Positions 43,670 to 56,998 of a stretch of DNA of 64,000 nucleotides are shown one piece after another (position 1 is the first letter of the stretch; the number at the start of each line of letters is the position of its first letter). Both the position numbers and the translations under genes were made by a program. Origin of the DNA: Agarophyton chilense (taxonomy: Eukaryota; Rhodophyta; Florideophyceae; Gracilariales; Gracilariaceae). A model generated the notes under the pieces. It had not been told where the DNA came from. It worked only from the letters and a program-made list of their open reading frames with translations, and made no database searches. The stretch covers positions 930,001 through 994,000 of the forward strand of contig JARGXX010000099.1 in the NCBI GenBank assembly GCA_030374765.1, given 5' to 3'.

Positions 43670-44660
43670 TGAATGACAAAAGATTTCCAATCCGTGTCTT
43701 TCATCTTTCTCTGTTTTCCAATTCAAATTGTCTCCTGATTCTCTCAATGAAAAACGTTCCATCGTTTTGCAAACAGGCGTCTGTTTCTTTCTGTGTACTC
43801 TTTCTATTAAGTACGGAAGAAGCTCTTCCTAATCAACCCGAGTCGCTGCCCCAGATGGCTAGAATATACTTTTCAATGCTTTCACCTAAATGGTGCAACA
43901 AATATATTTGAAAGCAATGGAAAGGCTCGGCTCTACAAATGAGTAATTGAACCAGCTTGCCACCGTCTAGGCTATTGAGCGCTACTACTTGATATTTTCT
44001 TATTGTCTTTGCAGGAGATACTGACCCTTGGTACTTCTAAATGTCTTGAACGAATTTCTCGCAACTCTTCGATGTACGCGACAGAAGATCGTTCAGGTCT
44101 CATAATTCTGTTTCAATCATATGAGATTCTTCGAAACCACATATCTTCTCTCTCACAAGCGGAGGGTAGTACATGTGTCTTTTTTCAGAGACGTACGTTT
44201 CGCGGATGAGGCAAAATCAGCACGGCTGAAATGCGTTGTAACCTCTTATATCAGTTATTTTCTTCAAATTTGCTAAATCTGCAAAGACAAAGAGACCATG
44301 AACCTGAACTCTGCGAATCCATCCATCCCAAGTCTTAACGCCAATCCCGTTCCTTAGTTTTTTCAACTCGTTCAGTAGACGGTACAGAAAAGAAAATAAA
44401 GCGATTGGAGCATGCAGTCCGGGAATAAGCATGACCGGCATCATAATAATGACTTTGAATCTCTCCGAAGGGTGAATGTTTAGTACGGTAAGAACCACTA
44501 GCCAGGAACGGGATTCTGTTATCTTGAAGGCGTTCACTCCGTCCGTGAGAAGTGATAAGAAAATATCATATCTCATGCTCTCGATTCTACTGAGACTTCG
44601 GAAAAAATTTCGAAAGATTCGGCCTGATGTAAATTCAAAACTGCCTCTGCATTGTGACAA
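43670..44660 (-). pseudogene. CACTA/EnSpm (Tnp2-like) transposase relic
   Basis: The minus-strand frame 44217-44660 fits the Transposase_21 domain in order: LLTDGVNAF (family DG.NPF), WLVVLTVLNIHPSERF (family WPV.L...NLPP), MLIPGLHAP (family IPGP..P), FLYRLLNELKKL (family yL.pLidEL..LW), FADLANLKKI (family DfPA...l) and GYNAFQPC. Downstream (to about 43670) the same strand is degraded. CACTA transposons encode this protein for cut-and-paste movement; terminal inverted repeats starting CACTA were not found. A broken, partial copy. Confidence 0.6.
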
Positions 44661-46140
44661 AGAAAGATACCTTCGAAAACACTCATGAAAAAACTTTTAT
44701 ACGTTTGGACCTTTCGTTTCTGCTTGCAAGCAGCACTTTAATCCTTTTTTCAATGAAAATGTGTGTGAATAGTTCTACTATTGCAAGGTTGAAGTCGCAT
44801 GGAAGATGTTGACAACGATCGAAGCTCTTCATAAATTCAGGTACAAACGACATAGTTGCATCAGAGCAAAACGGAATCAGCTCAGTGGAAAGCTTTGATT
44901 CAATGATTAGTGCTGCTCTAGCCCAGGGCATGTTTACAGTGCCTTTTGATCTTGCATAATTTCTTCCATCATCTCAACAGTGGCTCTATCATTCTTAATA
45001 GCAAAGACTACTACAAATGAATTTCTCCATAAAATGGTATACGTTTGAAGTATTTCCCGGCACGATTTCTTTTTCATCCGATCGTGATTACCGATCTTCA
45101 TATACAGAAGAGCTATCGTTTTTATACGTGTTCCACCTCGTCCTGGCAGACAAGGAACCACCGTGACCAGAACTAAGAGGTTATTTTGATTCCCGCTTTT
45201 CAACATTGCAAGAGACACAGAACACTTACGTTCTTCACAAACAGTAAGGGTTAATCCGTAGCAAGAGGCCATGTTTTTTTCCTGTTGGTCCTAAAGGTTT
45301 AAGATACCATCCGATGGGACATTTTGGGTGACTGTTGGCTCGAGTACTGTGACTTCATGCCATGTCCCTCATCAACCTATATGCTTTCGGTCTGTACTCG
45401 AGTCATTGGATTATTTTCTTGTGTTCCCTTTTCATTTTGACATCTTTCATCTTCATGTGTTATGGAAGAATGTAATGACCTTTCTGACGAAACAAGCTTT
45501 GGAGAGGAAACCATTCTAGGGGTCCTTTAATTAAGCTGCTTTTCAAGTGGCAATATCCTACAATGAAGACGATAAGCTGTTGTTTTGATATAACTTACCC
45601 AGGTACACATGAAGAGCGAATTGCTCTCGAAAACTTGTTGCAAATCATTTTGGACTTCGTTTGTTGTCAAGCCTCGGTCTTATTCTCAAAGTCGCCAACT
45701 CTGTAAAAGACATATCAAAGGACTAAAATTAGACATTTCACATACGCGAAGCTATTCAGACGTTGAGATAAGAAAGACTATAAGGCCAAAACAGTATTAC
45801 TTTCGTAACACATCCGTAACTTTTCATGCCTCGCTCTACTTTTGTTTCGGGCGGCTGTCTAAAGCTTATACCGTTCGACTCTCTTCACGCAAGCACCCAA
45901 ATCATTTTTGATATCCAGTCAGTCGAATCATGTACTAGGTCTTTTCCCATCCGAGGAAAGCACCCTGGTTGCCGCTGTGTCGTCTGCTGTTCTCATTCAT
46001 CTGTCTCACGAAGCTAAGCATTCTTCCTTTCACAGATGATTTAGTGCCCAGCGGGAAAGTTTATGTACGTAAATATCTCGAAATATCTTTAGGCGAGTAC
46101 AATGCAGCGGCAACAAAAAATAAAATGGAGACCCTTAAAC
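44661..46140. other. Stretch without a recognised gene
   Basis: Two minus-strand frames (44683-44931, 44934-45272) follow on the 5' side of the CACTA relic and may be its degraded N-terminal part, but no motif supports this. Plus-strand frames at 45609-46193 are not recognised. Confidence 0.3.
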
Positions 46141-46142
46141 TT

Positions 46143-47276
46143 TTGACTTTTGTGGCCAAGGCTTATTTGCGAAGATTAATAAAGTTTGTCTGAGTGTAAT
46201 TGGAGGGCTCACCGCTCTTCCACGAGCAGTATGGTCTTCGTGCTTCAAGAATGAAAGGCTTACTTTTAGAACAAGAAGTTCGAGTTTCAAAAAGAGATCA
46301 GTAAAGTCCGAGTACCTTTCGCGGAGGAGATTGACTACGTAATTGCCACACAAAACCTTTGGGTCGTTAGCGAAGTTTTCAAGACGAGGCTGAAGAACAC
46401 AAAAGCTGAAGTAAAGCCTGGAAAGAAGAAGAGAGCCGATAATAGCGCGTCTGAAAAGGTTACATTGCTTCCTCCACCCTCTTCGGAAGAACTGGTGAAA
46501 AGGGATGGCAACAAGTTAAAGGCTGAAAAGATGAAACTTGGAAAGAAGAACAATGCTTCATGAAGGGCTTTGGAAGGAGATTGTTCTCCGACATATTTCG
46601 CAAATGTAAGTAGTCGTACCTTGGAAAGTATCGACACCCATTAGCCTCACCATAGTGGAACAAAATATGAAGAAGGATTCCAGAACAACGAGCATGAAAG
46701 AAGAGCAGATGAGTCGCATCAATCAACGGAGTTGTCTTCAGAATTATCGATAGATAATTGACAGAGAGATAGAAAGAGAACATTCTCGTCGCGTAGTGAG
46801 AAAGTCGCACATGATATCAGGAATAAGACCAGCAACTTCATTCTGGCCGAGACACATAATGATTATAAGAAGAGCCAGGTGCAGTTCAAAGTTGTTGAAC
46901 CGGTCACCAGAAACAATGAAGAAAGCGATTATACAGATGCTTCACACTCAGAGAGAAATGACGAATAGACGGTAACGGTGAACATTAGAAAACATTGTGC
47001 TGATCACAACAAAGTGAATCCCAATAAAAGGAATGAAACTGGCTCCGAACCACTCGAAGAAGAATAAATCATGCCGAAGCCCCGAAAGCAAACCATACAG
47101 CAAACCAAATATAGACGTGAATAGTCAATGTGTGTCAGCCGCACCGAGATTGCTCATAGCGTAGGCAGCGATACAGATTGTGGGGCCGCTCCTAGATGCA
47201 AGAAGGGGAACCTTAATAACAAGAGGAGATGTAGATTTTCTAATGGACGACTCGTTAAAGAGAAAAGGTTTCATTA
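46143..47276 (+). pseudogene. Decayed hydrophilic coding frame, unknown protein
   Basis: One plus-strand frame stays protein-like over about 1.1 kb, with roughly half the stop codons expected by chance. The first part looks folded (SVIGGLTALPRAVWSSC, VPFAEEIDYVIATQNLWVV). The rest is Lys/Glu/Ser-rich and probably disordered (KPGKKKRADNS, PPPSSEELVKRDGNKLK). I recognise no domain. It could be a dead host gene for a nuclear or chromatin protein, or the accessory protein of a transposon such as the CACTA relic 1.5 kb away. Confidence 0.4.
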
Positions 47277-47823
47277 GTGCTTCACAAAGCAGGAAACCAA
47301 GTCCTGGAACACCATTTGCACAAAAAAATCGAAAAAGAGGGAAATTCACGGTAGCAGAGATGTGCTAAACGACTCTGACACTTCGATTGAGTAGTAAGTG
47401 TGACGGAAGAACCGCTATATGCAAAAGATCTTGTCGTGCCCCTGCATGCCTTCTAATATATTTGGAATAGTTGCTTTTAGCAGGGTTGCCATACCTCTGC
47501 AATCCTCCACCGAAAAGCAAACCCCAAAATTTCGCCCGATGGAAAATGACGTTACATGTTATATTCTGTAATCCATTTGATAAAAGCGTTCCCTTGACGT
47601 TAGAGTGTCTGCACGGCTCTTCCATTGATATCAAAATAGAATAGGGCGAGTTTGTTCTTCTCAAACCGATTACATATTTTCTTGTAGTGATGATGGCAGC
47701 CCGCCCGGGTAAACAGACCTTTGGAAGATACTTGCCTGCTCAGCGACAAGTACATGGTAGTGACCAAGGAATGGAAGAAAATCTCTTCTTCCATTTCGCT
47801 CATGTCCGTGAGATCGAAGTATC

Positions 47824-49103
47824 TTGCCACGTACCATAGCCTCAGTTAAAAGTAAGATCAATGTGCTTCGTGCTCGAAATGTCGATGGAGAAAACAGTGT
47901 GTATGTCTATGAGAGATATCAGCACAGAAGAGGTAACTTCATCATCCCAGGAGTCCAATTCCAGTTTTCCTCATCATTTTCTAACGACCATTGGTCTGGG
48001 GAGGATTTTGATCGATACAATCGTAGACATGAATATTTTCTCACAAAGCTTTTATTGGCTGAGATTTAGACATTAAAAATATTTGCGGGTTTATAACTTC
48101 CACGGCAGCTGTTAGACATTACATGTGCGAGTACCATTCGTGATGGATCGATACATCTTCCAACGCCAAACAGGAAATTGTAAAGCTTCACATGTTGAAT
48201 CGCGATCGTATCCATTGTATATTGGCGGAACATAGAACTAGTAGTTGTAGATAAGATAATCGTGATGAATGCGACTGAAACAGATAACTCGAGTTTATCT
48301 GCTGATGAAGACAGTGAGGAGGTGGTTTCTACCCCACCTTCGTCGTCTGAAAAGGATTCGACACCTCCAATTGTTTTGGTATCAATAGTGCTTATTTCTT
48401 CATAGATGATTTACGTGATTAAAACCATTGAATATGGATTGCTTGTCAAGGCGGTTGAGCATGTTTTCGGCCCGCCCGTCTTCGTTCCTACAGGTCAAAT
48501 ATTGAAGCAGAAGCGACACATTGCCATAACTACTCGGTTGTGTCCTTTTAAGCTACGAAAAAGTAGTAGATCGAATACGAAAAAAGCCCTTGAAAAAGAA
48601 AAATTACTGGACCAAAGCTGGAAACAAGCAGCGCGAGCAAGTCTAAGCTCATAAGCGATACTGGCTACATGCCATGCCAAAGACAAGAGAAATATCGCCC
48701 AATACAATCAGAATACTGGATTTTTATCCAAATGATGAAGCTTCTGTGCACAGACCCGACTCAGTTGCAATTGATGGCACAATTGTGTTTACCAAAGTTA
48801 CCGCTGTTCATCCTATCGACCGTTAGTTTCATCAATGGGTTTAAAATACGGAGGAAGATAGTGCAAAGTGGTCAATATAAGCTGTTAGGCGAGATGTTGT
48901 TCATGGACATCGTCTTTTTGGAGGGTATTCAAACTGAGAATGAAATCCAGAAAAGTAATTCTCACTTTGACGAACAACTTGAGGATAGTGGTGAGCTTCA
49001 TGATGGTAACAATGAAGACGACGAAGTGAGTCAAAATGGTGAAAACCATGAAAAGCTCCGCGCAGGCGATTCTCATGAACATGGGGAAAATTTCACAGAA
49101 TAG
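47824..49103 (+). pseudogene. Decayed coding-like segment, unknown
   Basis: Several plus-strand frames follow each other. 47824-48069 has SGEDFDRYNRRHEYFL. From an ATG near 48264 comes an acidic Ser/Thr-rich start (SLSADEDSEEVVSTPPSSSE) continuing in the same frame past stops. 48669-49103 ends in an acidic Asn/Glu/His-rich tail. Composition suggests former coding sequence. It may belong with the frame at 46143-47276. No domain recognised. Confidence 0.3.
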
Positions 49104-50787
49104 GTCTTCGTGGGTTGCAATAGAATATAGATAAAGAACAAAGCTTGACAGCCATGGAAAATCTATAGCCTGATGTCGTCAATTATTGTAATCAATTGCG
49201 AGCTTCAGGCTGTCTGTTCTCTTCCTAGTATAAAATTAGCACTGGCTCTAGTTGTACTGCAGTTTACTGATTAATCCCACCCAGGCGTACCATTTTGGCT
49301 AATATTTTTGCTCTACTATATGCGCCAAATTAGTCGGTCCAATCAGTTCTAAGACAGCGTTAAAGTGGAGAGAAACGAGGTAGCTACAGCTGACATGACT
49401 TGTGAACACCATTTTCATTTGCGATTGCTGCGCCTCGGTGTAAATATGGTCCCCACTTCACAATGAATCAATGTCGGGATTTTTGTCATTCAAGAACACC
49501 CAGAATGCTTGCCATTCTCCTTTTCAGAGTCGAAAGTCTTCATCTCCAAACTATTTCCTAACCGCAGAAGTATTAATCATCGAGTTCTAGAGGGGTTGCA
49601 GTTAGGTAAAGCACCGCTACTGGCATTCTCTTGCCACACTCTTTGTTGGCCTGCTTGCATTGGTACAAGCCCTTATTTCGTATAACTGCACCAATTGGGA
49701 CATACGCGGATGAGAGTGGACCAAAAGATGTTGTGAAACTTCTTGTTTCGTTTACTTTAAATGCAGAAACCGCCAATGTAGGACTAAATTGATTTGTTTC
49801 TAACCTGTAAATTACGGGAAAGACGCCGACGAGACAAAAAAATGAACCCAAGAGGTTGTAGGACAATAATCTTAACGCGGTTTTTAGCAGTAGTATTGAC
49901 ATAGAGCCAAAATATCATGTATTAGTCAATTCGAGAACACAAGAGTGAGATGGTGGTGCCAATTTCAAGCTGTTCAAAATGAATTGGTCTCCCTGCTTAT
50001 CCTAGAAGAAGCCACGATATGATAATTTCCAGCTTTTGGACCAAGTATGTCAGCAGAGCTAACGATTGGAAGTGTAGCTTGCACTTTTCCTGGACACTCG
50101 ATCATAATCTTCCCTCATCAAATTGACCACAATTTTAAAGCGCGTGGGCGTGTATAACGGCCATTCCCTCGCCGCAGTAGTGACGAGCTCATATGCGAAG
50201 AAAAGTTCTTCGGCGTCATATATGCCCACTAAAAGCCATGGGGTCATCTCAATTGGGCGCACAGACCCCTGGGACGCCAAATGACGGGCTCCAAAACGGA
50301 AAACGCACCTCACGCACCGCAATGTACTGAGCTAGCCGTTCGTGGCGGTCCTAATGACTTCTCGAAGCATGCTTGCAGGTTTCAAATGTTGAACTCTGTC
50401 TAACTTTGAACTTTAAGCTTTAGCACTCCATATGAGGTGTATCAACACGAGACGTACTTGAAAGGGGCAGGAGCCGTGTATCCAGACTTCATGTTACACT
50501 TACTGTACGCCCAACCGCGTCTCCAGCGGTGAAATGTGTTTTAACAACAGTGTTCTTGCGCTGTACTTTTCACCATTGCTCTCCACAAATGAAAACTGGC
50601 CCACCTTCCATCCATGGCCATGAAGCACCTGGTCACTCCGACGCGGATCTTTCATGTCCAGTATTGCTCTCGTTGCGTTTTGACATATCTGAATCGTCAG
50701 AAGTATCAGTACTGGAACCGAAACACTGCGTAATAGACGATAATCACTCAAATCAGGTGAATTCTTCGGCTTCTTATGTCTCGACTT
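49104..50787. other. Stretch without a recognised gene
   Basis: Minus-strand frames at 49573-49902, 50059-50322 and 50500-50751 are open but show no motif, conserved block or clear start context. Confidence 0.35.
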
Positions 50788-51201
50788 CTACTTTTTCAAA
50801 CGAATTTCTTTCAAAAGAGCTCCTCCACTCTCCAAAACGACTTGATTAGCAGGGGTCTGTGAATAAACTGGTGTCTGCAGGCGTTCTAGACAATGGTTGA
50901 CTCGAGTGAAGATTTCTTCTACATCCACGGTTAGGCTGGGTAATGCCTCGGGCATATTTTTGTATATGTTCAATAAATAGGTGAGGTCACCACATAGTGT
51001 TTCAACTAAGGCAGAGACCTGCACACTATTTTCTTGAGGAAAGAGTGTTTGTTGCGCACCACTTCTTTTGCACGCATGATGAGTTTCAGCTTTCGGGACC
51101 AGATGTCGTTGTTTTATGTCTTCTGAAGAGGCACGCAGGCCTTCGAGATGTCGACAAGTGAGTGAGAAATTGTTGTCATTGGTATTTGCAGTTAAACACA
51201 A
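50788..51201 (-). other. 137-codon open frame, unknown
   Basis: Reads as a plausible helical segment (VSALVETLCGDLTYLLNIY, VEEIFTRVNHCLERLQTP) but lacks an ATG at the 5' end and has no recognisable domain. It could be an exon or a relic of a larger minus-strand gene. Confidence 0.25.
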
Positions 51202-52571
51202 CGTCTAAAGACCATGTTCCGAACCAATAACCTCAACGAAGATAGATTGGTTTCCTTTATTGAGGTTATTCAGACTTCTGGCAGTCTGGTATTGCTAAAA
51301 TACTCTTTTAAAGTCGACCAGCTTGGTTCAAGCTTGGTCAAAGACCTTTAAAGACAAGTTCTGCTAGCTGTTTTTCGCGCTGCCCTGCAAACTGTTAACA
51401 ATAATGCGTTTCTAGTCATTTCTCCCAGGTTCAGGCAGACCCCATCACAAGTTCTAGTTTGCAACTGTTGGGAAGTTGTAAAACTACCTTCTAACACAAC
51501 AGAGGTTTGTCGTCGAAACTTGATTCTTTGTTCTCCCGGGCAACTGTGATGTGAGCACTGAAAAGATAGGTTATTTTATCCTCGAAATAGAAGATGGCCT
51601 CGACAGCGGTGGTGTCGGTCAGTATTTGCTCAGTGCCAAGATCATGGAGTTGGCCACTGATGCGCTTTTGATTTATGACAGAGGTAAGCGATTAGTACAT
51701 CAATACACCAGATCCGTCAAAAGATGCAGTGTTTGGTTGGAGTTCCCGAGTATAATAGAGTTTACCATAACCTCGCATAGTGTGTGAAAAGGATTTCAGG
51801 CGTATATCGTCCGGAAAACCTTTTTCTTTGGGAGCAGCAGTAAGTTCTCTGAAGTATTCTTGCGATCATTCGCCGGGGGTACCCGAAAACTTCTGTCAGT
51901 TATTTCGGACCTGGTTTGAGATACTTTGCGAGGCTTTTTTTGTCCAGAATGTTGCCCATTATATCAGATGTGCAGCTTTATTTGAAGTAGTCATGTAATT
52001 GGCAAACGCATTCTCCATGAAAGCCTTTGAAAGTTTTTAGTCACGTTTTTGTTCAAACTATTCGTATTTCACAAATTATCTAGAATTAAAAGCGGAAATT
52101 TTGCACTAGGGACAAGGCCATTTGTAATTGGACACCTTTGTACAGAGTCGTAAAGCGTTTGTGCCGCCAACATTATCTTTCACGTTGTCCAAGTGTTAGA
52201 GCACAAGATGACCAGGAGTGTGGGAGCCATTTCATAACTAGAAAATTGTAGGTGATGTTTGCATCAAGTAAAAGTTTGGTTGTGTAATCAGATCAGAAAG
52301 CTTGATATACTTGCCGTTTTTCACATCCATGCAAACAATTTGGAAAACCCGAATGAAAAGAACTATAAATCGTTGTGCTTGATTATGGCGAGGTACGTCA
52401 GATGCAAAACCTTCTTCCTGGTTATCCGTTATCTACAAAAAAAATTAACGTATGTTCAAAATAGTAAAGATGTATATATTATGTTTAAATATAAGTAGCT
52501 TAACAAATCGAGTTTCCAAACAAATCCAAAATTTATTATTGCTTAAAGACTTTTTTTAGTGCAACAAGCAA
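51202..52571. other. Stretch without a recognised gene
   Basis: Two neighbouring plus-strand frames (51551-51787, 51780-51998) are of uncertain meaning. No RNA gene or repeat seen. Confidence 0.35.
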
Positions 52572-52946
52572 TTATATATATGGTAAGCTTTTCCTTCGAG
52601 GTGGCGGGTGTGATTCATAGTAACTTTTACCGTGGTAGAAATGTGTAGCGTCAAGTTTTGCTACACGTTTACGCAAATGCTTTGCGCTGACAATTTTCCC
52701 ACGACACCGTGACGTTGCCGCGCTGTTGCTGTTCAAGATGCGTTCTTTGCCATGGCGCAAAACCCGCGTTTTCGGCTTTGATTTATGGAAAGTTTTGGCT
52801 ATCGTTTGCGGCAAAGCATGTCCCTTTTTCGGGGATTGATTTTTGAGTTTGAGTTGGCCCGGATATACACGTGGCATATGTGCACTCTGAACATTGCATG
52901 TGAACCAATTAGGTACTGTCTGGGGCCACATTGTAACCCAATACAT
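52572..52946 (-). CDS. Small basic hypothetical protein
   Basis: 124 residues from a true ATG. Strongly basic (KLKNQSPKKGHALPQTI, KSKPKTRVLRHGKERIL, KHLRKRVAKL), with no membrane segment. Charge would fit a nucleic-acid-binding or ribosomal-type protein, but no family is recognised. It may be a chance frame. The region is slightly richer in GC than its surroundings, and a plus-strand frame overlaps it. Confidence 0.22.
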   Translation of the reverse strand: MYWVTMWPQTVPNWFTCNVQSAHMPRVYPGQLKLKNQSPKKGHALPQTIAKTFHKSKPKTRVLRHGKERILNSNSAATSRCRGKIVSAKHLRKRVAKLDATHFYHGKSYYESHPPPRRKSLPYI

Positions 52947-53305
52947 GATGCAAGGATCAAAACGTGTCTGGCAGAAAGCCGTACGGCAAGAATCGGTTTT
53001 TGAAGTTTATTAATTGTGCCTTGTTGTGTCCGGTAAGTGTCCCACCAATGACACGTACCGCAAGGGTGGCCGATTGCAGTTACGGATGTAGTTCAGCACA
53101 GTGAAGCTTTATCTAGGGTGCGTGACGCGATTTGCGGGAGCGCATAAAATAACCTTACAGATGCGGCGGGTCCGCCAGTGCATGCCCACATACCCCGCAT
53201 ATCTGACCCCCTCCCCTCATCCACTGCTCTTTCCTTTGCATCACCACGACGATATCAAATGCAAACATTCTTAGATGTGCTTTACCGTGGGTGAGCATTG
53301 TCGAT

Positions 53306-53572
53306 GTGCAGGAGAAACGATAACGGTTGAGCCTTATAAGCCGCCGGGGCCTAAGGTATCTTCCAGACGCCACGTGGACTGACCGACCTCAGCTGGGCTC
53401 ATTTAGATTATTATTTTATTTTAATTAGTGTAATAGATTAGCATTACAGTGCCAAGGAGGTCCCAGCGCCTCTCCAGTGTTATTTGTTATTTACTTGGCT
53501 CGAGTGACTCTTCTCCCTTAGAGTAAGGTAGGCACCGTGAAAATACTAAATTACCCTCCCCCGCCCCCCCCT
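53306..53572 (-). mobile_element. SINE, 5'-truncated second copy
   Basis: The reverse complement aligns with 19200-19435 over its whole length. Shared blocks include ACTCTAAGGGAGAAG, CACTCGAGCCAAGTAAATA, TTGGCACTGTA and CCCGGCGGCTTA. The tRNA-like head is missing. Divergence is perhaps 20% by eye, with small indels, so the family is old or the copies come from different subfamilies. Target duplications were not identified. Confidence 0.75.
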
Positions 53573-56500
53573 AAATAGAATGTTTGCTGGGAATTTACGT
53601 GGGTAATAGAGTACAAACTTCACCATCAAGTATAATTTTGGTGGTTGGCTTCACGGGTCCATTGGAATAATTCTGCTCCCGTTAGAGACCCGTGGCACGC
53701 CCTCATTTGACTCAAATTTGAAACCGTCTAACGAATCTCTTTTCCCTGGTTTTGAACCACTAAACAATCTCTGTTTTGCTGGTCCAAATCGACGTTATGT
53801 CCCGTATCTTCCTCCCTATTTCACTCGTGTTCATCAAACATATTGGCCGTATGTTTCATTGTACTCTTGTCTCGACGATCCATGTTTTATCCCCTTCTGA
53901 CCGTTAAATATGGTTCTTCTGACCACTCAGAGTCGGACTTGACCGCCGTAGCATCAGTCTTCATGGATACGTCTTCCTTGCGACTGTTATTTCTATTCAT
54001 CGCAGCCGTTTTTAATTCTCTTCTCTTCCCAGTGGCCTCCTTTAGCCGCACCGCGAGTTCTTTTGAAGCTCTGCGCTCACGGCGGGCGAGGGCGGCACAC
54101 AGTGTACTTCAGTGTCCTCGTCCTCCCCCGTGCATAATGATCACGATGGCGCGACAAAGTCGCAACCTTGCCAACGTTGGTGCCCGAGGCGCGCTGCCTG
54201 TGAAACATGTTCAGCACTTTGAGAGTGGTGGGGGTTACAGGCTCGAAGAAATGTTCGTGCTTGGCCACATGATGCCTCTCGTAAAGGTGCGCAGTTGGTA
54301 GAGGCAGAGCACTTTTGTGCGACGATCGCCACGGCAGTGCGCAATCAGAATCTTCGGACACTGGTGATGGGTCGTCGGCCGGCGGCGACGGCGTACTGAT
54401 GGCCGATCTGTACATGTCCAGCTCGGAGATGATATGGGGGAATGGCATGCATGAAATTTGGGCCTCTCAGCGCGTCTCAGACGGAACTGTTGATGTCGGA
54501 GCCAAACTTGAGTTGGTGAAGGGAACAGGCCAAAGTGAACGAATGAACGAATGGCTTGGTAATAAGGGGGGTAACGATAGCGGAAATGGTACTTGATATA
54601 ATAAGAACGGCGGAAATTTTGATGTAGATTGATGACGGAAAGCGGTGGTGTGGCTAGGAGAGGGGGGGCGAGAAGAATGATGTTGTGAGGACCATTACAT
54701 GTGCGGTTGGATTGGGAACAACCCCAAGCCCGAATGACCTCTGCCATTTTTTCACAGTTTCCGAAAGTCGTCTCCTTTGTGCCAGCACGCTTCTCACGAC
54801 TATCACTTCCCATCTCAGCAAAACTTGACGAAAACGGGCAATGCCGTCTGGACACTGTTGTAGACGACCAAAGATTTCATTCGCGGCGACTGGGAATAGA
54901 TGTTACCATCGTTAGTCCTCACCATTCGACTTATGCAGTATTCGTGTCTCGCAATTTGGTAGTACAGCGGAGAAGGAGAATTCCCGGATACAGAGGAAGT
55001 ACGGCGCTTTGTGTGAGGGAATTAACACTGACTTTGTTTCTATTTGCCTCGATGTTCATACCGGCGCTGGGGTCTCAACACTACTAACCAAAAACAATGT
55101 AGTCAACTGCGTAGTAAAATTAGTAAAGTCAGGAACAAGAATGTTTGGCCATACTTCAGTAGACACAGGTTCAACCAGAAGTTCTAGCCATTTTCTTATT
55201 AATATCAACCTTTTAGTTTAGACATGAGTCAAGTTAGTGGGGGAGACCGATTATAGAACAAGTTCTCCAAGATTACAAAGGCCAAACAGAACTGTGTTTT
55301 AACTGCTCTTTCATGTACATATAAGAAAGTGAAATGTCTAGGGTCTGTAACTGGAGAAGCTTGGATGTTTGATAGAAACGGAATACGAGAAATACCTAAT
55401 AGCCACTCGTCACAGCTTTTCAAGAAGTCATGGTGGAGGTGTTTCGGCGTTGAGTTGGGAAATGTACAACAAAAGGCACAGCTTTTGAACTTATTCTACC
55501 GAGGCTGCGATACATTCGCATTGTTAGAGAGCCGCACGATGAAGCAGACACGATTTCGTCAGAAGCATTGAGAAATACAAAGGAAGGAACCTGGTTTCCA
55601 CTCATCAACCAAGGATATATGGGGACTCGTCCAGATCATTCATGAAAAAATGCACTTTATTCATGATATGCATTGGTCGGGCCGCGCGGTTACGCGATAT
55701 TGTAAAATACTTGTTTCTGATTGGACTACGCGGTTTTTAAAATGATAAAGTGAACTTTCTGGAAAGCTTTAGCCTTTTAGAAAACAAGTCTGCTTCGCCA
55801 CCCGAACACCCCGTAATTCACCCTCAAAGGATTACAGTGCTGCGTTTAACATTTCTGGCAAGCATGAAGTTGCATACGGCTGTGTATCTTGGGGCTCAAT
55901 GTCGTTCTCGTGTTAGGGCCAAGGTTGCCGGGTGCCTCAGTGATTCTACAATTGTTGATATGTACCCAACGCTCAGTTCGTAATCTCGATCTCGATTTAT
56001 GATTTCAAAATATAGCATGTTTTGGACCCTGCCTAACCTTTGTATCGTGAAGCTTCTTTGAAAGAAAGAATTGGCTGGAAGTCATGACACCTATTCCCTG
56101 TTCTATATATATCTAAGTTCAGGTCATGGACTTTTATTGCATTGAGAAAGAGAAGAATACGTGTCGAGTAGAAATCGGTATCACCTGAAATCAGGCCGCA
56201 CAAAATTGCATCAAGGGCACAAAACCAGTTCACGCCATTTGTGGGAATCAACCTTTTGATAAGTTCCTTCAGACGTATGTTCCTGGGGAGGACCCCGAAG
56301 GAGAAAGACTCTGCACTACGTGTTAAAACAGTGAAAAACTATGTGAAAGAAACAAAGGAATGGAGCAAGCCATGAATTGGAAAGATGGAGTCTTTCCAAG
56401 CGCATTATCAGTGGTTTACGTGGAAGGTAACAATCAATCATCGCAAAGATCAACGTGTAATCGCCTTGATAGCACTGTTGTGCGAAATTTGGAGGGGCCA

Positions 56501-56716
56501 TCCGTCTTTGTCATTTCGGCACTTGTGCTATAGAATGTCAACTCTTTTTGGTATGAAAATGAACCGCCGCTTCGGAATATGATTCTAATCAGTACTGAAC
56601 ACTTTTCGGGCTCTGCTTTATCATCTAGTGCTCTTTGTGAAAAGGCACGGGAATTGTACCAGCCCTTTTTTAATGATTCTTCTTGTAAGTTGAGCGATTC
56701 ATCAACCCCTTCTTCT
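53573..56716. other. Stretch without a confident gene
   Basis: A C-rich run lies at 53560-53571. A somewhat GC-richer part (53900-54600) has overlapping frames on both strands. A plus frame with ATG at 54734 (117 codons, to 55087, MTSAIFSQFPKVV...) is the best candidate but unrecognised. Nothing else identified. Confidence 0.3.
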
Positions 56717-56998
56717 CTAAAAAAAATAGGGAGAAAGTAAGAAAATACAGAGCCAGAAACAAAGACCCAGACAATCGGAATGGGCGAGAACGGTATAGGC
56801 TGCGCAAATCTCAGAAGAGAGGACTTGAGAAGCCTGTATGCATACGAAACGCTAACCTTTTGGACCACTGCGTTCCTGATAACAATGAATGTCTTTCAAA
56901 GATTCGAGGCGTTTACAAAGCTGAAGCTGTGAAACTTGTGGCTGAATTAACGCAGTTCTACCATTCCTTTATATCTCAGACCACTGGTACCACGAATT
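56717..56998 (+). other. Coding-like fragment, basic, unknown
   Basis: A 93-codon open stretch without an ATG start: REKVRKYRARNKDPDNRNG and ERYRLRKSQKRGLEKP, then AEAVKLVAELTQFYHSF. The Arg/Lys-rich repeats suggest a nucleic-acid-binding segment, possibly of a transposon protein. No domain recognised. Confidence 0.25.

Noticed and set aside
44003-44209. Plus-strand frame with TTTGCAG upstream as a possible 3' splice site
   Set aside because: It lies opposite the CACTA transposase relic and has no domain or matching 5' exon.
51551-51998. HECT-like motif (EDGLDSGGVG) in plus-strand frames
   Set aside because: Only one short motif fits; neither the upstream part nor the catalytic Cys region follows.
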